Shown piece after piece: positions 53,029-63,003 of a stretch of DNA of 64,000 nt (position 1 is its first letter; each line of letters starts with the position of its first letter). Both the position numbers and the translations under genes were made by a program. Origin of the DNA: an uncultured Candidatus Altimarinota bacterium (GTDB lineage: Bacteria; Patescibacteriota; Gracilibacteria; BD1-5; JAGOOR01); contig CALEVN010000026.1 in assembly GCA_937924685.1 (NCBI GenBank), positions 1 through 64,000 of the forward strand, written 5' to 3'. Under the pieces are notes generated by a model, which saw only the letters and a list, made by a program, of their open reading frames with translations, did no database searches and was not told the DNA's origin.

Positions 53029-54969
53029 TTACCCTATCTCGAGAATAATATCTCGTAGTTCAGCTGCTTTTTCAAAGTCGAGGTTCGCAGCTGCTATATC
53101 CATTTCCAGCTCCAGACGACGAATATAAGCATCTTTGTCGACTCATTTCGGTATCTTGTCGATGACTTCTTTTTTACCCTTAAATCAGAGATCTTTGATA
53201 CTCGAGATAATAGTAGTGGGAGTTATACCGTGTTCCGCATTATACTTCATCTGGATTTCTCGGCGTTTACGTGTGATTTCCATGGTCTCTGCCATAGATC
53301 GAGATATCTGTCATTCGTATGAGTAAAAAATCACATGGCCGTTTGAATTTCGGGCAGCACGGCCGACAATCTGTATCAATGATTGTGTCGAGCGGAGAAA
53401 GCCCTGCTTGTGAGCATCTATAACTCCGATAAAAGAAACTTCTGGGAGATCGAGACCCTCCCGGAGGAGATTGACGCCCACAATGACATCGACCTTTCCT
53501 GTTCTTAAATCTTTCAATATTTTTAACCGTTCGATAGTATCGATCTCCGAATGAAGATAGTGTGCTGTCACGCCATGCTCTTTGAGGTATGAGGCGAGGT
53601 CTTCGCTCGATTTTTTTGTAACAGTTGTGATGAGAGCACGTTCGCCACGTTCGACAGCAGTTCTTATGTTGTGGAGGAGGCTTTCGACAAGTTTGTCCAT
53701 AGGCTCGACTACAATCTCTGGATCGAGAAGACCAGTAGGACGAATGATTTGTTCGACAAGTGGGCCACCGCGCTCTATAGGAGAATTTCCAGGAGTAGCA
53801 GAGACACAGAGAAATTGTTTGATTTTTGATTCAAATTCATGGAAATAGAGAGGTCGATTATCATAAGCGCTTGGCAGACGAAAACCATTTTCCACGAGCA
53901 TATCTTTTCTTGATTTATCTCCGGCAAACATTCCTTGAACCTGGGAAAGAGTAATATGAGATTCATCAACAATAGTGAGAAAATTCTCTGGGAAATAATC
54001 AATCAATGTCATCGGCGGATCGCCAGGTTGCCTACCATCCAAGTGTCGAGAGTAATTCTCGATACCCTTCACGTAACCCACTTCATTCATCATCTCGAGA
54101 TCATATTCGACACGGGTTTTGATACGCTCGGCGGCAATTATATTGCCAGTTTGTTTGAAGTATTCGATTCGTTCAGCAAGTTCTGCCTTGATAATAGGGG
54201 TAATTGCTTTGACATGTTCGACACTCGTAACCGTATGAGATGCAGGAAAAACCATGAGATCATGGACACTTTCGACAACATGTCATGATATTGGTTCCAC
54301 AACACGGATAGCTTCTATCTCTGTCCCGAAAAATTCGATACTATAATAATGTTCTTTACTAGCAGGGTATATCTGAAGGGTGTCTCCGAGAACACGAAAC
54401 ATACCTTGCTTAAAATCAAGTGTTGCACGATCAAATTGGAGTCCTACGAGGTGGTTTATGAGGTCCTTGATAATATATTTTTCACCTTGTGAGAGACGAA
54501 GTATACCTCCTACATATTCCTCTTTATTTCCGATACCATAAATACAGCTCACCGAAGCCACAATGATGACGTCTTCCCGGGTCAGAAGAGCCTCTGTTGC
54601 AGCATGTCGAAGTCTATCTATCTCATCATTAATAGAAGAATCTTTTTCGATATAGGTATCTGTTTTTTGTATATAGGCCTCTGGCTGGTAATAGTCATAA
54701 TAGCTCACGAAATAATGCACTGCATTATTTGGGAAAAATTCTCGGAATTCCTGACACAGCTGAGCAGCAAGAGTTTTATTATGAGCAATGATCAGAGTCG
54801 GTCTTTGGGTCTTTTGAATAATATTTGCCATAGTGAAGGTCTTCCCTGAGCCTGTCACGCCTTGAAGTGTCTGGTATCGATTGCCAGAGTTGAGACTTTT
54901 GACCAGTGTTTCTATAGCTTGCGGCTGGTCTCCAGTCGGTTTATAATTACTTTTGAGATCAAAGAGCAT
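53029..54969 (-). CDS. uvrB: Excinuclease ABC subunit B
   Basis: Damage-verification helicase of nucleotide excision repair. 646 residues with four UGA glycines. Walker A is [31 protein letters not shown] is the conserved beta-hairpin region entry; [30 protein letters not shown]; the helicase C domain has [26 protein letters not shown] and [17 protein letters not shown], and [18 protein letters not shown]. The C-terminal UvrC-binding UVR motif is [22 protein letters not shown]. The start ATG overlaps the S41 protease 3' end by 23 nt. Confidence 0.97.
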
Positions 54970-56104
54970 CTGTAATAACTTTTAGAGATTTTTCCAACTG
55001 TCCGTCTTTCCCTTCTGTAATTTCGACAGGGGTAGGAAGTATAACGGTCGAAGGAGTAAGTCCGATTTTATCGAGAAGTATATTATCGGCGGTTCGCCAG
55101 TGGGCTATTGTTATCTTCATTTCAGCACCATTTTTAAGTGGAAATATCTGCTGTACTGATCATTTTCCATATGTTTGCGAGCCTATGAGTGGGGCCTTCA
55201 GGTGGACATGGAGAGCAGAAGCCAATATTTCTGCCGCAGAAGCAGTCTGTCCATTGACGAGTATATAGAGGGGTGTTGTCATGTCTTTCTCGCCGTGAGA
55301 CACATATGAAGCTGCATCTTCTCCATCAACAGTAGCGATAACTTTCCCAGAAGATATAAAAAGAGAGCCAACATCAACAGAAGATTGAAGCGTGCCTCCG
55401 CCATTATTACGTAGATCGAGAAGTATAGCACGATATTTACCCGCATTTTTCTCAAGAGCGGCTTCTACATCATCTCTTGAGTGGTCATTAAAAGAAAGAA
55501 GATGGATGATAAGTATACCATTTTTGACCTCGTCAGAAATGATAGGTATCTCGAGATGTCGGCGAAAGAGTGTTACCTGCTTTTTTGTGCCGAGAATGCT
55601 CGAAAAAACACCCAGAACCACAGTGGTACCTGCTGGGCCACGTATCTTTTTTACGGCTTCGTCAGCGGTTTTAGCATGCATGGTCTCTCCGTCGACTGAC
55701 TGTATGATATCCCCTGGTAGAAGTCCCGATTCCTGGGCAGGAGATCAGGGGAGAACGCCAGATATATAAATCCCATTTGGACTTTCTTCTACATACGCAC
55801 CTATTCATTCAAAGTCTCCATCTATCATTGTCTGAAAAGAAAGTACCTCTTCTGGGGAAAAATATTCTGTATATTTATCACCATAAGAATCCACGAAAGC
55901 ATGTATGAGTTTTTGATTGATTACTTCCTGACTCGGGGTTGATAGGTGAGTATCGAGGAGTGTCTTTTGTTCTTGAAAAAGGCTTTCCAAAGAGCTTTCG
56001 TTAATTTTTTGATATCAATGTCAAAAAATATAACCTCCGGCAAAAAACAAAACGGCAGAAAGAATAATCGGGGTCAAAAAAGAATGTTGGGTTTTTTTCA
56101 TCAT
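54947..56104 (-). CDS. S41 family C-terminal processing peptidase
   Basis: 385 residues after reading several TGAs as glycine; begins [28 protein letters not shown], a membrane anchor. A PDZ domain follows ([12 protein letters not shown]...[24 protein letters not shown]), then the protease core: [20 protein letters not shown], and the catalytic serine in [15 protein letters not shown] with lysine in GSQTYGKGSVQ (Ser-Lys dyad). The glycines of IG, LPGSP and YGKG are UGA. Such CtpA-like proteases trim envelope proteins. Under the standard code it would stop at TGA 54959; with UGA read as Gly it ends at TAA 54947, inside uvrB. Confidence 0.9.
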
Positions 56105-56271
56105 ATAAAGTGCATTATGATAATTTCCATTCTTTTTACCAATCTTTTTTACACAAAAATTACTTTGTTAAAAAACTATCTTTTTGCCCTTTCTGTGGCT
56201 TTTTTGTTTTTTTCTTTTGTGTAAAAATATTTGTATTTTTTTACCAGGTATGATATTCTACTTTTTGAAGT

Positions 56272-57369
56272 ATGCCTTCTTATAAGATACATAGTCTAAA
56301 AGATTCAAACAAACTCTCTTTTATAATAGAATGAGAAAGTGAAACAAGTGTTCAACAAAAACTCTCTTCAGAGGGGTATATAGTTCTTTCTGTTGAGAAA
56401 ACAGAAGTAAGCGAAGAAAAAATATTTGTGTTTGAAGGGAGAAAACCAGACAAATCATTCATAGAATGAAAAATACAAGCAGAAGACATATTTGTCGCTT
56501 ATGATATGCTTTCAAAAGAATATAACTATTCTATATCAAAACTCTATCCAAGCACTATACATGACAAAAACGAACAAGAGAAGATTTTTCAGGAACTTCT
56601 CTGTACATTTGATGAGAAAAAAACAATAGTTACAAAAAAATACAACGACACATCGATGCGTGCGCTGGAAAAGAATAAGATCATCATAGAAAAGCTCAAA
56701 AACATTGTTTCAAAAAATGATGTCGCAAACAAAGAAGAGCTATTGTCCGACCTCAAAAAGCTCGATCTAATCAACAATAATTCCACCATAAAACAATCCC
56801 TGAAGACCATAGTGAAGGATCTCGCGATGAAATACAGAACCAAAAAAGAGATTTTTTCATCAGTAAAACCACTTATTAATGAAGTTGGTGTTTTTATGCC
56901 TCCGGATGCATATTTTTCTTTTTTAGAAAATCTTCAGTCTCTATTTTCTTTCTTCGGCCCCCTTTTTCATCCATCAGAGACCTATGTCTCCAGCCGAAGT
57001 CAAAAAAAGACCCACAGCGACCCCGCCCAAAATCACGATAGTTTTAAAACTATACAAAAAAATGGTCATATCAATACTCTCCTACAAAAAAAATATGGTA
57101 ATCAATGATTGATTCATAGCGTAACTATCGGCTCCAGTCAGGCATATTTTTACACGCTCTATCGATGTAAAAATTTCTTTCTTTTTTCCAAATTAGGACT
57201 TTCTATCTTTGCAAAGATACTTCGTCTGAGTCTCATAGTGATGGTTCTTTGTCTTCTCGTGCTTGTTCTTCTCGACATGCATAATACATTTTTTGTAACA
57301 GGAGGTGTACTCATGGTATTTGGTTTCATTATTATACTTACCCTTGTAATTCCAGCCGAGACGGTATAA
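56272..57369 (+). CDS. Membrane protein with GspF-like N-terminal domain
   Basis: 365 residues, three UGA glycines. The N-terminal 45 residues, MPSYKIHSLKDSNKLSFIIEG and QKLSSEGYIVLSVEK, resemble the start of type II secretion/pilus platform proteins GspF/PilC (y.y.a.d..Gk...g.i.A.s...a...L...G..vlsv). The middle is helical and charged, without a PilC membrane core until two C-terminal helices (ILRLSLIVMVLCLLVLVLLDM and LMVFGFIIILTLVIP). A decayed or divergent pilus platform protein is possible, but the function is uncertain. Divergent from the S41 protease gene. Confidence 0.5.
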
Positions 57370-57376
57370 TTTTTTC

Positions 57377-58606
57377 ATGTTTGTTCTCACGACGTTTATC
57401 CATGCGGTTTTTATTGGAGTGTTTTTCTTGTTCCACCGGTATATAGAGATGGGCGTTATAGGTTGTTTTTATGTTATTTTTCTCTCAAAAATTATCCCCC
57501 CCCTCGATGTCATAAAGCGCCCCGCCTTTCTCAAAATAAAAACGCCAGAAAGCATCACCCTTGAACAATCCATCTACGTTAGTTCAGGCATTCTCTTCTA
57601 TACAGCATTGGTATGAGTCTTTCTCGGCATATCTGAAGCGCTCGGCGTACCTGCAGATCTTCATCTTTTTTATTATTGTGTCTTTTTTCTTACCAGTGTT
57701 ATTTACGGCATATACCTGCTCTTTTATCCCAAAAATCCAAATGTTTTTATTCTTTTTCGCACCCATACACTTATAGCCGGTATTGTTCTTGGTCTTCTTG
57801 TCATGGCATCGGTATTATTTGGCTTTTTTGGTCTCGAGATTCTCATTATCATCAACCTTCTTCTCATAGTTTTAGGTCTTGCAATGGTTATATTGCTCGA
57901 TAGAAATATTCCTCAAAGTACCCACCTTGTGAGTGTTTATGTCTTTATATTTTCATTTATTGCCCTTATCGCCGGATTCCTCTCTTTCTTCTGACCATCT
58001 GTTCCTGAATATATATTTTTTCTTTTGTTTGGTCTTACAGGTCTCTATATTTTTTTCCCATCTGCTCTCGAAAAGTCCTACCTTCAAAAAAATGTCTACC
58101 TCCTTTCCTGGCACTTTTCCAACTGCATTCTCGGTCTTTCCTGGGCTATATTTGGATATCTTTTTTGGTCACTTTTCTGGGGATATATGGATGACAGGAT
58201 GATTATATCAGTATCACTTTTCCTCCTTGCGGGCCTCTGGGTTTGGGTATACAATACAGATGACAAGAACCCACTCTTTTTTACCGGTCTCATAACGGTT
58301 ATAGGAACATTTTATGGTTTTGTGACATTTCAGATTCTGCCACCTATTTTTTGGATGATCACCCTCTGTCTTTTTGTTTTTTCTGGAGGCCTTGTTCTCA
58401 TCGCGCGATGGTATAAAAATCAAACCGAAGAGCTCATCCTTGCAGCGGGTTCTGTTATATTTTTCTGTGCTTCCGATGTTGTCCTTATATTTCAGAATTA
58501 CGGGCTCTTTGAGTTGTCGACATTGTTTTTCTTTCAATCATTTCTCTGGTATGGAGTGTACGAGATTTTTCATCGACAATCTCATGCTAAAAACCGAGCA
58601 CTATAA
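57377..58606 (+). CDS. Polytopic membrane protein, unknown function
   Basis: 409 residues, about twelve hydrophobic helices, two UGA glycines (YTALVGVFLGISEAL and LSFFGPSVPEY). The ATG at 57377 lies 7 nt after the previous stop. No transporter signature I can name. Aromatic-rich C-terminal half (FGYLFWSLFWGYMDDR, SFLWYGVYEIFHRQ). It probably belongs with the preceding gene, and its 3' end overlaps comF. Confidence 0.7.
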
Positions 58607-59126
58607 AAGAAATATTCCTGATTTTAGTGTCGACAAAGTGATTGTCGGAGGACAATATGATGAGCTTATGCAACGGAAAATTCGACGGTTCAAGTTCGCC
58701 CACAACTATGTCGATCGTGTCTACTTTGAATCTCTTTTTCTAACCGCGACAAAGGAATATCCACCTCAGTGAGACATTATCGTCTATCCGCCGATAAGTA
58801 TCATAGATTGGATTATACGTGGGCCGAACCATACACAGCATCTCGCCGAATACTTTGCACGCATGTATCCACGAGAACTCCTATGTCCTTTTAAAAAGAA
58901 GGCATTTACCGGACATCAATCACGTCGTACGAAAAAAGAAAGATCGCAAATAAGAAGAGAATATACCTTCAACAAGAAGTACAAGTCTCTCATCAAGGAC
59001 AAAAGAATAATCTTTATAGACGATCTCATTACCACAGGCTACACCGCTCATAGCCTGTGAAGACTTCTCAAAAAAGCGGGCGCCAAAGAAGTCGTAGGTT
59101 ACTTTTTGGCGAGCGAAAAGGTCTAA
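58551..59126 (+). CDS. comF: ComF family phosphoribosyltransferase-like protein
   Basis: 191 residues with two UGA glycines. VDKVIVGGQYDELMQRKIRRFKF is the ComF core start (Y.g.l..li...Kf). Next DIIVYPPISIIDWIIRGPNHTQHLAEYFAR (vPvP....r.rGfNqa..la) and KRIIFIDDLITTGYTAHSLG, the PRPP-binding motif with its last glycine from UGA. The usual N-terminal zinc finger is missing; only one cysteine (MECTRFF) remains at the start. I take ATG 58551; ATG 58584 (MLKTEHY) is an alternative. ComF acts in DNA uptake or processing during competence, consistent with pseudopilin genes elsewhere in the window. Confidence 0.8.
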
Positions 59127-59138
59127 TTTGTAAAAAAT

Positions 59139-59166
59139 TTGTCTGAAAGGCTGAAATTGGTATACT
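59139..59166 (+). promoter_or_regulatory. uvrA promoter
   Basis: TTGTCT (59139-59144), 16 nt, TATACT (59161-59166); the ATG is at 59185. The -10 TATACT is the same as in the recA and gyrA promoters. Confidence 0.55.
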
Positions 59167-59184
59167 ACCGTATCGCTTTTCTCT

Positions 59185-62016
59185 ATGTCCAATACTATTG
59201 ATCTTTTCTGAGTTGCCACGCACAATCTGCGCAATGTAGATATATCTTTTACCAAAAATACACTCACTGTCCTCACAGGAGTGAGTTGATCGGGTAAATC
59301 CTCTCTAGCCTTCACAACCCTCTGCAACGAAGGGCAGCGACGATATCTCGAATCTCTCTCCACCTATGCTCGTATGTTTATCGGTGGCATGAGTGAAGAA
59401 GCAAAAGTAAAAGAAATCCGTGGTCTCACACCGACTATTAGCATAGAACAAAAAACAGTCGCCCACAATCCTCGCTCGACGGTGGGCACGATTACGGAAA
59501 TATATGATTTTTACCGTCTCTTTTTTCTCAGTCTCGGTACACGTATTTGTCCTCATGATGCCACACCGATGATGAAAAAGACGCATAAGGATGTGATAGA
59601 ATACCTTTCAAAGACCAAAAAAGGAGTCCGAGTAGGAATATGTGCTCAGATACGAAAAACATTTGAAACAGCTCTTGAGCTGCGAGATTTTGTTGGTCAA
59701 AAGTGATTTGTTCGATATTTGTCGAACAACCATGTCTATAACCTCTCCGATGCTCTCCCAGAAAAGATAACTGACCCATGGATTATTGTCGATCGTGTCG
59801 AAATTGATAGCGAAGATCCGACCCAAAATGATCGACTTTCACAGTCGATATCAACTGCTTTTGAGCACGGTGAAGAAGTTGTTGGTATTTATAATTTTGA
59901 ACGAGAAACAATGGAAGTGTTTTCTCGAGCTTTTCGCTGCCCCCTCTGTGGTTATGTACCAGAAGAATTGACCCTTTCTCATTTTTCTTTCAATTCACCG
60001 ACAGGTGCCTGTCCAGATTGTCATGGTCTTGGCTCCCTTCTGAACTTCACAGAAGAGTCCACTATTGATCCAAATAAGACATTGGATGAAGGGTGTGTCA
60101 TGCCATGGACACCTGATTCGTATTACTATTTTGTCCTTCAGGGCGCATGCAAACATTATAAAATCCCAACAAAAATTCCCTATAAGGATTTGACCGATAA
60201 ACACAAAAAAATTATTCTTCACGGTTCAGAAGAGAGGTTGTCACTTTCGACACCTCAGATGAATAAGCCGTGGAATGCAAAATACCCAGGTATTATACCC
60301 TACCTCAATCGTGTCTACCATGATCCAGATACAACAGAGGCGCTCCATGAAAAGATAGATCCATTTGTCGTATCTTCGACATGTTCGACATGTCATGGCT
60401 ATAGAGTAGGCGAAGCTGCAAGAAGTGTCGTCATAGACGGCAAACACATAGGTCATATCGCCGAGATGTCTGTGGAGAAAACTATTGATTTTTTTGAACA
60501 CCTGAAGCTTTCGGGAGAGGATTCAAAGATTGCGGGCAATGTCCTCAAAAATATTCGTGACCGTCTCAAATTCTTAAAATGAGTCTGACTTGGCTATATG
60601 ACACTTGCTCGTCGATCAAATACTTTGTCTGGCTGAGAATCCCAGCGTATTCGTCTCGCGACACAAGTAGGCACGAGACTCGAATGAATCACCTACGTCC
60701 TCGACGAACCATCTATCGGTCTCCATCCTCGAGACAGTCGACTCTTGATAGACAATCTCCGAGAGCTCGTCAATCTGGGTAATACGGTGATTGTTGTCGA
60801 ACATGACGAAGATATCATGCGAACGGCTGATGAAATAGTCGATATCTGACCTGGCGCAGGTGTCCATGGTGGAAATATTGTCTTCCAAGGTACCTACGAA
60901 AAGCTCCTCAAGTCTAGCACAGAAACTGCCAAGTTTTTACGAGGAGAAAATACTATACAGATACCAGCACTCAGCAAAAAACCAACCAAGTATATAAAAT
61001 TAAAGGGTGCGACAGAAAATAATCTCCAGAATGTCAGTGTCGACATCCCACTCGAGGCACTGACAGTTGTCACGGGTGTGAGCGGTTCAGGAAAATCTTC
61101 ACTCATTAATAGGACATTTTCTCCTGTCATGCGAAATCTCCTCCATGGTACGAGAGATACACATGGTGCGCTCAAGGGTATCGAGGGGTATGAAGACCTC
61201 GACAAGGTCGTCATCATCGATCAGATGCCCATAGGGAAGACGCCACGATCAAATCCGGCGACATATACAGGTGTCTTTACCGATATACGAGAAGTATTCG
61301 CACAGACGCTCGAAGCTCGAGCTCGGGGATATGGGCCAGGGCACTTCAGTTTCAATACAAAACAGGGACGTTGTGATGCTTGTGAGGGGGATGGAGTTCG
61401 CCGAATACAGATGCATTTTCTTCCAGATGTCCATGTCACCTGTGAATCATGTCAGGGTACTCGCTACAACCATCTCGTTCGGGAGGTACACTTCCATGAC
61501 AAGTCTATATCGGATATCCTCGCCATGACTGTCGAAGATGCTGTGATTTTCTTTGATAAATTCCCAAAAATTAAACATAAACTTCAGACAATTCTCGAAG
61601 TAGGTCTCGGATATATAACGCTTGGTCAATCAGCCCTGACATTGTCTGGAGGTGAATCCCAGCGTGTAAAATTGGCGACAGAACTTGCTCGAAAATCAAC
61701 AGGGAAGACCCTCTACATCATGGATGAACCTACCACCGGTCTCCACTTTTCTGACATACAGAAACTTATGTCTATCGTGTCTACTTTGGTCGAAAAAAAG
61801 AATACGGTCGTCATCATAGAACATCATCTCGATGTCATCGCCAATGCTCACTATATTATCGACATGGGGCCAGAAGGTGGCGAACGAGGAGGACGACTCC
61901 TCTATCAGGGGCCTCGTGACGGCGTCCTCACTGCAGAGGAATCATTTACGGGTCAATGTCTCCAGGAATACCTCGATCATAAAAAGAAACAAATACCGTC
62001 TAAAAAGAAAAAATAA
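59185..62016 (+). CDS. uvrA: Excinuclease ABC subunit A
   Basis: Damage-recognition ATPase of nucleotide excision repair. 943 residues with eight UGA glycines. Two ABC modules: Walker [13 protein letters not shown] (residue 35 glycine is UGA) and [12 protein letters not shown]; signatures [11 protein letters not shown] (second glycine UGA) and [11 protein letters not shown]; Walker [16 protein letters not shown] and [15 protein letters not shown]. Zinc knuckles: CPLCG with CPDCHGLG, and CDACEGDG with [10 protein letters not shown]. The first inserted zinc site (CPHD) is degenerate. Ends 4 nt before murB, so the two are cotranscribed. Confidence 0.97.
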
Positions 62017-62020
62017 ATCT

Positions 62021-62881
62021 ATGGAACAGCATGTCGACATATCTCATCTCTCCGGCTACCATACTGCAGCGACAGCGAGATATTTTGTCGAGTTTCATGG
62101 CGACAATGTCGAAGATATAAGAGCAGCAGCCAAGTTTGCCCAACAAATGAAGCTTCCGATACTGACTATCGCTGGTGGTAAAAACAGCCTTCTCGCTTTT
62201 GATGAATATCCAGGTCTTGTCATCTATAACTCGTCTGAGGGCTATGATCTCCAAAATAAACACTTAAAAGCCCTCTCTGGTCAACCTATCTGGGAATTAG
62301 CCGAAGCTCTGGAGACAGAGCATGGCATAGATTTCTGGCATCGATTTCAGTGACTTCCGTGATCTGTCTGAGGTGCTGTATTTGGAAATGCTGGATGTTT
62401 TGGTCTAGAAATAGGGCCCTATGTCACATCGGTCGAGGTTCTCGATATGCAGACAGGAGAAATTCTTATAAAAAACCCAGAAGAATTGGTATTTGATTAT
62501 CGATGGTCAGAGTGCAAGAATCATCCAGAATGGTTTATTATTTCGGCTGATTTTGATCTGTCAGAGCTTCGTGAAAAGTATCATTCGGACGAAGAGCCTC
62601 TTCTCTGGCGAGAAAGAGTCCAGCCTGTCGGTCTCTCTTGTGGCTCATTTTTCAAAAATCCAAGTCGTGAACAATCCGCCTGATTCTTGATTGAACAGGT
62701 TGGTCTCAAATGACATCGCCATAATGGTGCATATTTTTCTGACAAACATGCGAATTTCCTTATGTCTGACGGCACGGCGAAGTGGACAGACCTTGTCGAA
62801 CTTGTCGAACTTGCACAGAAAAAAGTGATGGACAAATTTCAGATATCACTTATCCCCGAGGTCAGAATTATAAAAAATTAA
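62021..62881 (+). CDS. murB: UDP-N-acetylenolpyruvoylglucosamine reductase
   Basis: FAD enzyme that follows MurA in peptidoglycan synthesis. 286 residues with five UGA glycines. The FAD-binding signature GLPGSVGGAVFGNAG has UGA at residues 111, 114 and 117, the family pattern being GIPGt.GGA..mNaGa. Earlier, LTIAGGKNSLLAFDEYPGLVI fits the LG.GSN.L..d.gf.G.vi pattern. The C-terminal part has SCGSFFKNP (catalytic serine) and AGFLIEQVGLKG...GAYFSDKHANFL. The SCGSFFKNP and short length suggest a type II MurB. No further gene follows until the adhesin at 63004; the AT-rich gap (62882-63003) holds a weak hairpin with eight T near 62898. Confidence 0.95.
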
Positions 62882-63003
62882 ATCAAAAATTCTAAAAAGG
62901 AGTCTTTTTTTTCTTTTTGTAATAAGTAAATTGCGAATTATAAAACATATTTATTATAAATAGTCAATAATGTGTTACTTGTAATAATATAAATATCCTC
63001 AAT

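Noticed and set aside
9157..62881. UGA as tryptophan (genetic code 4) instead of glycine
   Set aside because: TGG is used for tryptophan at conserved sites, and UGA columns match invariant glycines in MurB, UvrA, MiaB and RadA.
62890..62920. Terminator after murB
   Set aside because: Only a 6-bp A/T stem (AAAAAG-GAGT-CTTTTT) before eight T; too weak to list as a feature.
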